From assembly GCA_020633235.1 (NCBI GenBank), contig JACKEA010000001.1, positions 62,001 through 126,000 on the forward strand: a DNA stretch of 64,000 bases. Reading direction: 5' to 3'. The notes beneath the pieces are model-generated. The model was not told where the DNA came from. It worked only from the letters and a program-made list of their open reading frames with translations, and did not search any database. A program made the translations under genes and the position numbers. Numbering within the stretch: the stretch's first letter is position 1; every line of letters begins with the position of its first letter. Of this stretch, positions 42,943 through 49,994 are shown piece after piece. The DNA comes from Polyangiaceae bacterium (lineage in GTDB: Bacteria > Myxococcota_A > Polyangia > Polyangiales > Polyangiaceae).

Positions 42943-43743
42943 TCACATTCCCAGGCAGGCCGCGATGAAGTGGAAGTAGAGTCCACCGAGCGCCCACAAC
43001 GGGAACGTGACGAAGGAGGTATGCCCCTCGTCGATCTGCCAGTGGTTGTAGGTCCAAAGCCCACGCTCGAAGAACGTGCTCATGCTGCGGCCGTAGCCGT
43101 ATTCGGTGAGAAAACCGACGACGGCGAAGGCCGCCATCAGGAGCGCGTACTTCGAGCTGGCGAAAACGGACAGCGCAACGGCAGTGGTGACGATCGGTAG
43201 ACAGAACACGAAGAACGCGGGCTTGCTGAATTCGCGAGCTCGCGCCTTCGTGTATCCACGCAACGCGAAGGACGCCAGCAGGCCGATCCCGAGGGCGACG
43301 GTGCTGATGGCCATGGGGACGAAGGGCGCGCCGCTACCGACTCCGCCGAGCAGGCGACTGGTTTCGTGAAACAAGAGCGCTCCGACAGCCCAGGGCAAGA
43401 AGTTCAGCGTGCTGGTGTATCCGGATAGGACGGACCGGTAGCTGTAGGTCCAGATGGGCTCGCGGAAGAAGCTCCGCCACAGCACGGAGACGAGCAGCTC
43501 CCCCACGATGCCGGCGACCCCCGCCACAACGAAGAGCAGCAGGTAGCGCGCGTCCACCAGCAGAGCCAAGACCACGAAGGCCAGCGGAGCCCAGCCCATC
43601 AGTAGGTAGAACTTCTTCAGGGAAAAGTGGGGGTCGAACAGCAGCGTGCTGCGGCGCGCCGCGACGACCGCGACCATGGCGCCGCCATACACGTTGGACA
43701 CCATCACCAGGATCAGCAGGGACAACGCCGCGGCGGTGACCAT
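42943..43743 (-). CDS. Polytopic membrane protein with internal duplication
   Basis: 266 residues with about eight hydrophobic spans. Two halves are related: REPIWTYSYRSVLSGYTSTL followed by NFLPWAVGALLF, and ERGLWTYNHWQIDEGHTSFV followed by TFPLWALGGLYFHF. The shared W-T-Y and F-P-W/L-W-A pattern points to a twofold pseudo-symmetric integral membrane protein. No family recognised. Convergent with the OmpA gene (4-base gap). A transporter or lipid-modifying role is possible. Confidence 0.6.
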   Translation of the reverse strand: MVTAAALSLLILVMVSNVYGGAMVAVVAARRSTLLFDPHFSLKKFYLLMGWAPLAFVVLALLVDARYLLLFVVAGVAGIVGELLVSVLWRSFFREPIWTYSYRSVLSGYTSTLNFLPWAVGALLFHETSRLLGGVGSGAPFVPMAISTVALGIGLLASFALRGYTKARAREFSKPAFFVFCLPIVTTAVALSVFASSKYALLMAAFAVVGFLTEYGYGRSMSTFFERGLWTYNHWQIDEGHTSFVTFPLWALGGLYFHFIAACLGM

Positions 43744-43771
43744 CGCGCTAGCCCCCGCTTCGCCAAACCAC

Positions 43772-43777
43772 TAGCAT
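43772..43777 (+). promoter_or_regulatory. Candidate -10 hexamer for a leaderless transcript
   Basis: TAGCAT ends seven bases before the ATG at 43785. Confidence 0.3.
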
Positions 43778-43784
43778 CACCGCC

Positions 43785-44042
43785 ATGCCGACGGGGCGCC
43801 GCGTGGCCGTGATGCTGTCCGGGGAAGACTGGAAGATGCTGCAGCAGCTGAGCACTGCATTCGGGGACAAGCCCCCGGAGGTGGTGCGCAAGCTCATTCG
43901 CGAAGCGTATGCTCGCAAGCTCCCGGGTCTGGAGTCCAGAGCGGGCTTTGGTTTTCTCGAGCTCCTGCCCCAGCCCAAGCGAACCAAGCGCGCAGCCAAG
44001 TCCAAGAAGACCGCCGTGAAGAAGAAGGCCAAGAAGGCCTGA
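43785..44042 (+). CDS. Ribbon-helix-helix-like protein with Lys-rich tail
   Basis: 85 residues. RRVAVMLSGEDWKMLQQLST ... DKPPEVVRKLIREAYARKLP fits a ribbon-helix-helix fold (beta strand, two helices). The C-terminus KRTKRAAKSKKTAVKKKAKKA is histone H1-like and would bind DNA electrostatically. A basic tail on an RHH core suggests a nucleoid-associated or transcription factor. TAGCAT seven bases before the ATG and no SD. The STK gene follows 17 bases after its stop. Confidence 0.55.
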   Translation: MPTGRRVAVMLSGEDWKMLQQLSTAFGDKPPEVVRKLIREAYARKLPGLESRAGFGFLELLPQPKRTKRAAKSKKTAVKKKAKKA

Positions 44043-44059
44043 GCCGCGAACGGGGGTCG

Positions 44060-45772
44060 ATGACCAGCGAAGACGACACCGTCGTAGACGGAACTCCGCT
44101 CCGCCCCGACGACGAGGATTCCAGCGACCTGATCGCGACCTCGCGCCTGAAGCGCTCTCTGCCGCCGCTGGCCACGGGGCCTACGGCGGCCAGCGCGGGA
44201 ACGGCGCGCACCACGGAAAGTGTCCTCTTGCTCCGCAACGAGGAGGCAGCGCGGACGGTGGCGCTGATGCGTCTGGTGGCTCCCGTCACCGCCATGGCGA
44301 TCGCAGCGCTGTGGCTGAGTGATCGCACGGACGGTCGCGTTCTGTGCACCGCCGTGTTCGGCGTGACGCTGGTAGTGACGTTGTGGCTGCTGGCGCGCTT
44401 TCGAGATCCCTCGCGCTTCGACGTGGGCTTGGCCGTGCTGCAGGGAATGCTGTGCGTTGCGGCCATCTTGGTTGCGGCCATGTTCGTCGGTATCTTTTCC
44501 CCGGTGATCATGGCGGCTTGCATTGGCATCTACTTCTTCGGCCAGAGCGACTCGGAGTGGGCGGGGTGGGCGATCTACCTGGCCTGCGGGCTGGGTTACG
44601 GTGCGCTGTGCTTGGCGGCCTTGCTGGAAGTGGTGCCCTTGAACAACGCCGTCGTGGCCATCGAGACGCCGTACTTCCGCGGCCTGTGGGTCCTTTCGGT
44701 CATGATTCAGGTCGTGCTCGCGCTGACCTTCTGGATGGCGCAAAAGACCCGACGAGCAACCCGGGAAGCCTTCGAACGCCTGGACCGTGCAGCGCGGCAA
44801 ATCCGACAACGAGAAGCGTTGCTCAACGAGGTGCGGGCCGAGCTCGACAACGCGCAGGCCGCGCGCTTGGGCCGCTACAGCGGGCGCACCGTGGGGAACT
44901 ACCTGGTCGACGAAGTGATCGGTCGCGGCGCCATGGGCGAGGTGTACCAAGCACGGGACCTGACCAAGGACCAGCTGGTGGCGCTGAAGTTCCTCCACCC
45001 GATGGCGCTGGAAGATTCGGCGATCTTGCAGCGCTTCTTCCGGGAAGCCGAAGCGGCCGGTGCGATACGTTCGAGCCACGTCGTGCGCGTGCTCGCCACC
45101 GGGACCGCGGAAGACGGCGCGCCGTTCATAGCGATGGAGCGATTGGACGGCGTGGATCTCTCGGAGCGCCTGCGCGACAAGAAGCGCCTGTCGGTGAAGG
45201 AAGTCATTGGCATCGTGCACGACGTCGCCGAAGCTCTGATGGCTGCGGACGCCGCGGGCATCGTGCATCGGGACCTGAAGCCGCAGAACGTGTTCCGAGC
45301 CGAAGAAGGCCGGCGCAGGACCTGGAAGGTGCTCGACTTCGGTGTCTCGAAGGTGCGGGAGTCGGCTGCCACCTTGACCCAGGGCAACGCCATCGGAACG
45401 CCCAGCTACATGGCGCCGGAGCAAGCCATGGGAAAGGACGTGGACCACCGTGCGGACGTGTTCGCCCTCGGCGTCATCGCCTATCGCGCGCTGACGGGGC
45501 GTCCCGCGTTCACGGCGCCGGACAGCGTCACTACGCTGTACAACGTGGTGCACACCCAGCCTGCCAAGCCCGGGGACCTCGCGAAGATGGACCCGGACGT
45601 GGAGCGCGCGCTGTGCTTGGTGTTGGCCAAGGATCCGGAGCGACGTTTCCGGAGCGCGACGATGTTTGCCGCCGCGCTCGCGGACGCCGCGGTCGGGCGC
45701 CTCGACGATCGGCTGCGGGAGCACGCCGACAGGCTGATTCGCGAACAGCCCTGGGGTCGCGAAATCCGTTAG
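44060..45772 (+). CDS. Ser/Thr kinase with N-terminal membrane sensor region
   Basis: 570 residues. Residues about 70-225 hold five or six membrane spans (VALMRLVAPVTAMAIAALWL ... VLSVMIQVVLALTFWMA). A coiled-coil linker (TREAFERLDRAARQIRQREA to about 265) leads into a C-terminal kinase domain: VDEVIGRGAMGEVYQAR, VALKFLHP, HRDLKPQNVF, LDFGVSK, GTPSYMAPEQA. The layout (membrane sensor, coiled coil, output) copies that of sensor histidine kinases but ends in a Ser/Thr kinase. No extracellular domain, so a membrane-embedded or lipid signal is likely sensed. It ends flush with the convergent OmpA gene. Confidence 0.85.
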   Translation: MTSEDDTVVDGTPLRPDDEDSSDLIATSRLKRSLPPLATGPTAASAGTARTTESVLLLRNEEAARTVALMRLVAPVTAMAIAALWLSDRTDGRVLCTAVFGVTLVVTLWLLARFRDPSRFDVGLAVLQGMLCVAAILVAAMFVGIFSPVIMAACIGIYFFGQSDSEWAGWAIYLACGLGYGALCLAALLEVVPLNNAVVAIETPYFRGLWVLSVMIQVVLALTFWMAQKTRRATREAFERLDRAARQIRQREALLNEVRAELDNAQAARLGRYSGRTVGNYLVDEVIGRGAMGEVYQARDLTKDQLVALKFLHPMALEDSAILQRFFREAEAAGAIRSSHVVRVLATGTAEDGAPFIAMERLDGVDLSERLRDKKRLSVKEVIGIVHDVAEALMAADAAGIVHRDLKPQNVFRAEEGRRRTWKVLDFGVSKVRESAATLTQGNAIGTPSYMAPEQAMGKDVDHRADVFALGVIAYRALTGRPAFTAPDSVTTLYNVVHTQPAKPGDLAKMDPDVERALCLVLAKDPERRFRSATMFAAALADAAVGRLDDRLREHADRLIREQPWGREIR

Positions 45773-46321
45773 CTACGGCGCGTGAACCACGTTCAGCTGG
45801 ACGACGTCGACGCGACGATCCCAGCCGAACGAAAACTCGTTGGTGTTCCCCTTGGCTCCGGCCTCTCCGCGAGTGGCGACCGCGATGCGATCGGGGCTCA
45901 CGCCGTAGCCGACCAACACTTGCTTGACCGCCTTGGCGCGCTCGAGTCCGAGCTTCCGATTGTATCGCTTGGACCCTCGTGGGTCGGCGCGACCCACGAG
46001 CTTCAGGTCGAGGTGCTCGTACTTCGGGCTCTGCAGGCAGACCGCCAGCGCCTCGAGCTCGCCGCGGTCTTTCATCTGCACCTTGGCTTCGTCGAAATCG
46101 AACTGAGCCTGGGTGTAGCCGCAGTCATCCAACCCGTCGCCAAGGGCGAGGGTGATCTTGCGGCTTTCGTACGGACCCTCGTCGGGAAACGTCGGCGGAT
46201 TCACTTCCGCTGCTTTCACGTCGCGCGGCGAGTCAGCTCGTTGTTCAGGGGTGGTGGTGGCGCAGGCCGCCAGCGTGAAACCGCAGGCGCCCAGCGCGAG
46301 AAAGCCTCGCATTCGGGTCAT
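45773..46321 (-). CDS. Short OmpA-family lipoprotein
   Basis: 182 residues from the ATG at 46321 with AGGAG upstream. Lipobox LAAC, then a 45-residue linker and an OmpA-like domain: FDFDEAKVQMKDRGELEALA, LKLVGRADPRGSKRYNRKLG, GVSPDRIAVATRGE. In place of TDxxG it has RADPRGS. The usual end NRRV appears as DRRVDVVQL. Binds peptidoglycan, Pal-like. Separate transcription unit. Confidence 0.85.
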   Translation of the reverse strand: MTRMRGFLALGACGFTLAACATTTPEQRADSPRDVKAAEVNPPTFPDEGPYESRKITLALGDGLDDCGYTQAQFDFDEAKVQMKDRGELEALAVCLQSPKYEHLDLKLVGRADPRGSKRYNRKLGLERAKAVKQVLVGYGVSPDRIAVATRGEAGAKGNTNEFSFGWDRRVDVVQLNVVHAP

Positions 46322-46404
46322 CTAGAAACTCCTTTCGTGTCGTCCGGGCGCTCACGAGGGACCGCGGACGAAATCCTTTCATTGCAGCTTGCGTGCCGAA
46401 GTCG

Positions 46405-47322
46405 TCAGTTGGCCTGGGCAGACGCCTCTCGCGGGCGTTCCGTCTTGCTGCGCAGCGACAGGGGCTCCGGGAAGGTGAGCGTGCGTTGGGGGAAGGGGAT
46501 TTCGATGCCCGCTTCGTCCAGCGCGCTCTTGATCGCCATGATCACCTCGCTCTGGGACTCGCGGAACTCCGCGGGCTGAGAGCTGGTCCACCAGCGAATG
46601 TCGAAGTTGATGCTGCTGTCCGCCAGTGCTTCGGCGAATACCTGCAGGGGCCGTTCGCCCTCCACGCTCGCGCACTGGGAGACGGCGCCATGGATCACCC
46701 GCTGAGCAGTGGCCAGATCGGTATCGTACGCCACGCCGCAGACGACCCGGGCCCGCCGAACCGGTTCGGCGGTCAGCACCGTTACGGCGTTCTTGAACAG
46801 GATGCTGTTGGGCACCAACAACAGCTCGCCATCCAGTGCGCGAATGAGCGTCATGCGAATGGTGACGTCCTCCACGCGCCCGGTGATGCCGTTGCATTCG
46901 ATGACGTCGCCCATTTCGAAGGGAAAGCGCCACAGAATCAGGATGCCGGCGAAGAAGTTCTCGAAGATGTCCTTGAAGGCGAAGCCGATGGCCACCGATC
47001 CGAGGCCAACCACGCCAACCAGCTGGCCGGGCGTGAGCGATGGAAACGCGATGGTGGCGGCCACCGTGATCCCGACCAGCCAAACGGCGATGTAGGACAA
47101 CTGACGAGCGAGCCCCACCAGGCTGGGACGTTTGTCTGCGCGTTCGAGCAGGCGCTTCACCGAGCGCGCCGTGAGCTTGGCCGCGAAGAACGTTACGAGC
47201 ACCGCCACCAGCGCGGCTGCCAAGCGTGGCAGGCTGGCGATCAGCTCGTTGCCGAGCTCCGACACCTTGTCGGCGAGAGTGGTCAGGGGACCCAGAGATG
47301 CAGCTATCGCTTCGTCGTGCAT
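46405..47322 (-). CDS. MscS-family mechanosensitive channel
   Basis: 305 residues from the ATG at 47322. Three membrane spans in the N-terminal 110 residues, then the pore-lining TM3 and MscS middle domain: LVGVVGLGSVAIGFAFKDIF, NFFAGILILWRFPFEMGD, GITGRVEDVTIRMTLIRALD, PNSILFKNAVTV. A short C-terminal domain ends at EIPFPQRTL. Opens under membrane tension. The start codon lies in a 10-bp hairpin (47316-47340), and an upstream start to 47397 would add 25 residues. Confidence 0.88.
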   Translation of the reverse strand: MHDEAIAASLGPLTTLADKVSELGNELIASLPRLAAALVAVLVTFFAAKLTARSVKRLLERADKRPSLVGLARQLSYIAVWLVGITVAATIAFPSLTPGQLVGVVGLGSVAIGFAFKDIFENFFAGILILWRFPFEMGDVIECNGITGRVEDVTIRMTLIRALDGELLLVPNSILFKNAVTVLTAEPVRRARVVCGVAYDTDLATAQRVIHGAVSQCASVEGERPLQVFAEALADSSINFDIRWWTSSQPAEFRESQSEVIMAIKSALDEAGIEIPFPQRTLTFPEPLSLRSKTERPREASAQAN

Positions 47323-47340
47323 GGCGCGTTGCCATGCACG
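47316..47340 (-). promoter_or_regulatory. 10-bp hairpin enclosing the MscS start codon
   Basis: CGTGCATGGC and GCCATGCACG are exact inverted repeats around a five-base loop. The start codon (47320-47322 on the minus strand) is in one arm, and no SD precedes it. Such a stem could hide the start codon and make MscS translation depend on melting or on a factor; an out-of-frame ATG lies in the other arm. Confidence 0.4.
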
Positions 47341-47416
47341 CGGCGCGCCGACCTCGGCGCGCTGGAACGGTGGCGCGAGTGAGGCGCGTTGCCCCACCGC
47401 GTGCGCTGGCGCACGC

Positions 47417-48688
47417 TCAGCTACCGAACCAACGACGCCAGAATGGGCCTTCCTTCTTCTCCGGGGGCTTTTGCATGCGTTCCCGTGGCGGCGGCGGGGG
47501 CGGCGCTGCCTTGGGCGGGGGCGGAGGCGCCGCGGCGGCCTGCGCTTGCGGCGGTGGGGGCGGGGCGGGCTTTGCCGGCTCTTCGAACAAGGCGTCCAGG
47601 CCCCAGGAGCTGGGGTCGACGAAATCTCCGCCGCCAGCTTCCACGCCGGGCGTTCCGAGCTTGGACGGCTCTTCGTCGAAGGCGTCCGCGCCCGAGAACT
47701 CGTGGAGGGTCTCGAGGATCAGATCTCCGATGACGCCAGCGCGGTCCTTGCCTTGGGCCTTCCTCTTCTTGTCCCGCTCCTCCGCGGCGGCCCGCACGAG
47801 ACCCGCGATGTCCAAGTAGATGGCGACGCGGGGCAGGTGTTGCATCACCACACTGAGGTCTCTCGCCATTTCGTCGGCGGTCCGGTAGCGCTGCTCGGGA
47901 TCCTTCGCCAAGGCGCGGGCGAGCACGCGCACCACGTCCTCGCTGATGTCTGGACGAAACTGTCGCGGGTCGGGGATGTTCGCTTCGCGGACGAGCTTGA
48001 ACGTCTCCACGTCCGACGCGCCGAGGAACAGGCGGCGGCCGGCCAGCATTTCCCATAGCAGGATGCCGGCCGCGAAGATGTCCACCCGGCGATCCGCTTT
48101 TTGGCCCAGCGTCACCTCCGGCGCCAGGTAGCCGAACTTCCCCTTCACGATGTCTTCGTCTTCCGCCGTGAGGTGAGAGCTGGCCTTGGCCAAGCCGAAG
48201 TCCACGAGCTTGACCTCACCGAAGCGGGTAATCAGCACGTTGTGGGGCGAGATGTCCCGATGGACGATCTCGAGCGGCCTCCCGGAGTTGTCGCAAGCCT
48301 GGTGTGCGTAGGCGAGCCCTTCCGCTACGTCCAAGGCGATGCGGCAGGCGACCTCCACGTGCATGCGCTCCCCGCGCTGATTCAGGAACTCCAGCACGTC
48401 CTTGAGGTCCGCGCCGTCCACGTACTCCATCACGATGAAGTGGGAGCCTGCGCCCTGGCCGATGTCGAACACCTGCACGCAGCGAGAGTGGTTGAGGTAC
48501 GCCCCGAGGCGCGCCTCGTCCAAGAACATGTTGATGAACTCGCGGTTCGCGCTGAGCTTCGGCAGCACGCGCTTGATGGCGACCTTTTTGCGGAAGCCCT
48601 CGATGCCCGCGCTCTCTCCGCGGTACACCTCGGCCATGCCGCCCGCGGCGATGAGCTCGACGATCTGGTAGCGCTGGGCTTCGCTCAT
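47417..48688 (-). CDS. Soluble Ser/Thr protein kinase with Pro-rich tail
   Basis: 423 residues. Kinase domain about 5-275: VELIAAGGMAEVYRGES, VAIKRVLP, HRDISPHNVLI (a Ser in place of the usual Lys/Pro pair), LVDFGLAK, GYLAPEVTLGQ. The tail (about 285-423) is disordered: acidic segments, then Pro-rich (PAKPAPPPPPQAQ) and ends in Trp/Arg (WRRWFGS). No membrane span. HRDxSPxN is a recurrent variant in myxobacterial kinases. Ends 94 bases before the MscS start. Confidence 0.85.
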   Translation of the reverse strand: MSEAQRYQIVELIAAGGMAEVYRGESAGIEGFRKKVAIKRVLPKLSANREFINMFLDEARLGAYLNHSRCVQVFDIGQGAGSHFIVMEYVDGADLKDVLEFLNQRGERMHVEVACRIALDVAEGLAYAHQACDNSGRPLEIVHRDISPHNVLITRFGEVKLVDFGLAKASSHLTAEDEDIVKGKFGYLAPEVTLGQKADRRVDIFAAGILLWEMLAGRRLFLGASDVETFKLVREANIPDPRQFRPDISEDVVRVLARALAKDPEQRYRTADEMARDLSVVMQHLPRVAIYLDIAGLVRAAAEERDKKRKAQGKDRAGVIGDLILETLHEFSGADAFDEEPSKLGTPGVEAGGGDFVDPSSWGLDALFEEPAKPAPPPPPQAQAAAAPPPPPKAAPPPPPPRERMQKPPEKKEGPFWRRWFGS

Positions 48689-48707
48689 GAGAGCACAGAG
48701 TACGCGA

Positions 48708-48998
48708 TTAGCACTCTTGACGCGATAGCTCGCGAGCGAAAGCGCTCAAGCGGCGCCCCTGCGTGAGCCGCAGCTTTTCCGCTCGAGACAGGCGCTTCAC
48801 GGCGTGCTCCAGCCGCAGCGCTTCCCCCTTGGACCGGCAGCGGCGCGTAGCGCACACCGTGAGCGGGCCTCGGCCGCGAGTGTAGCGGGCGCCCTTGCCG
48901 GCGTTGTGGAGGGCGATGCGCTCTTTTACGTCCACCGCGACGCCAGTGTATAGCGTGTCGTCGCTGCAGCGGGCTATGTAGACGAACCAATAGTCCAT
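48708..48998 (-). CDS. GIY-YIG nuclease-family protein
   Basis: 96 residues from the ATG at 48998. DYWFVYIARCSDDTLYTGVA is the GIY-YIG motif (VYI ... LYTGV), followed by the catalytic Arg (VKERIALHNAGKGARYT) and Glu (GEALRLEHAVKRLSR). This is the UPF0213/YhbQ type: small stand-alone members with presumed DNA-nuclease activity. Its start overlaps the stop of the FGE-like gene (TGATG). Confidence 0.85.
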   Translation of the reverse strand: MDYWFVYIARCSDDTLYTGVAVDVKERIALHNAGKGARYTRGRGPLTVCATRRCRSKGEALRLEHAVKRLSRAEKLRLTQGRRLSAFARELSRQEC

Positions 48999-49900
48999 CA
49001 CGGGGCGCAGCAGCGGAATCCGTAGATGTCGTTCTTGGTGTCGCGATCGTTCGCGTTCGGGTTTTCGCAGGTGAGGTCCGTCTCGCCGTTGAACCAGTAC
49101 GAGCCTCCGCGCACTCGGCACTGGTCTTGAGCGCCGCTGTCGGTCTGGCAGGAGTCTTCCCACTCCCACACGTTGCCGCTCATGTCGAAGATGCCCGGGG
49201 TGCCACCCTCGCAGCCCTCGAGCTCTCCCGCGTCCAGTGCATGCCCCGCCGCGTAGTCCACGCCGTTGCAGGTCGCGGGTGCGTACACGTTGCCGTACGG
49301 GTACTTCTTGAACCCGCTCGAAGAGCACGCCCCCATCCACTGGCTCTTGAACGGATCGCTCACGTCCGCGTAAGCGTTCGCTCCTCCACCGATCTTGCCG
49401 CACAGGCGCTTGCCGGCCCACAGGCAGTAGGCGTAGGCATCGCACCAATCCACGTACACCACGGGTCGGTTCGGCTGCGCTGCATTCGGCCAGCTGGAGC
49501 TGGGCACGAAGCTCGAGTTGAAGGCACAGGCGGCGGGTTGGCCGGACGTTTCGGGACTCTGGTCGAGGAACTCGGCGTACTGCGCGTTGGTGACCTCGGT
49601 GCTGTCGATGCAGTAGCCGCCCACGCTGACCATCGTGGGACCCTTGCCGCTCGGGCAGGGCGTCGACCCGCCGGCCCCGCCGGCCTCCGCCCCCGCACTA
49701 CCGCCGGCATCGGCGCCGGCACTGCCGCCTCCGGCGTCCACCCCCGCGCTCCCTCCGGCGCCGGCGACACCTCCGGTCCCGGCATCCACGCCTACCGCGC
49801 CTGCTCCGCCGAGACCACCGGTGCCCTTTCCGGTGTCGTCGTCCGTCGCTGCACAGCCCAGCACAAGCAGAGCCGAGAACGTGAAGAGCGCGCTTCGCAT
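48998..49900 (-). CDS. FGE-sulfatase-domain lipoprotein
   Basis: 300 residues from the ATG at 49900. Lipobox LVLGC, a Gly/Ala/Val linker (residues 25-80), then a formylglycine-generating-enzyme domain: GYCIDSTEVTNAQYAEFL, PVVYVDWCDAYAYCLWAGKR, DMSGNVWEWED, RVRGGSYWF and GFRCCAP. In FGE enzymes the last motif carries the redox Cys, and here CC is seen. Most bacterial paralogues act without sulfatases (as ligand or pilus proteins). No sulfatase gene is nearby. An outer-membrane-anchored protein. Confidence 0.8.
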   Translation of the reverse strand: MRSALFTFSALLVLGCAATDDDTGKGTGGLGGAGAVGVDAGTGGVAGAGGSAGVDAGGGSAGADAGGSAGAEAGGAGGSTPCPSGKGPTMVSVGGYCIDSTEVTNAQYAEFLDQSPETSGQPAACAFNSSFVPSSSWPNAAQPNRPVVYVDWCDAYAYCLWAGKRLCGKIGGGANAYADVSDPFKSQWMGACSSSGFKKYPYGNVYAPATCNGVDYAAGHALDAGELEGCEGGTPGIFDMSGNVWEWEDSCQTDSGAQDQCRVRGGSYWFNGETDLTCENPNANDRDTKNDIYGFRCCAP

Positions 49901-49994
49901 GGCGCGGGGATTAGAGCACATGACGCCCGTGGGTTGCTCGTGCCCCCACCGGCCCCGTAGCTTTTGGCATTCTCCAACCCCCGGTGGTGACGCG

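Noticed and set aside
47417..48688. HRDISPHN in the Ser/Thr kinase as a sign of inactivity
   Set aside because: The catalytic Asp and Asn are kept, and HRDxSPxN is a recurrent active variant in myxobacterial kinases.
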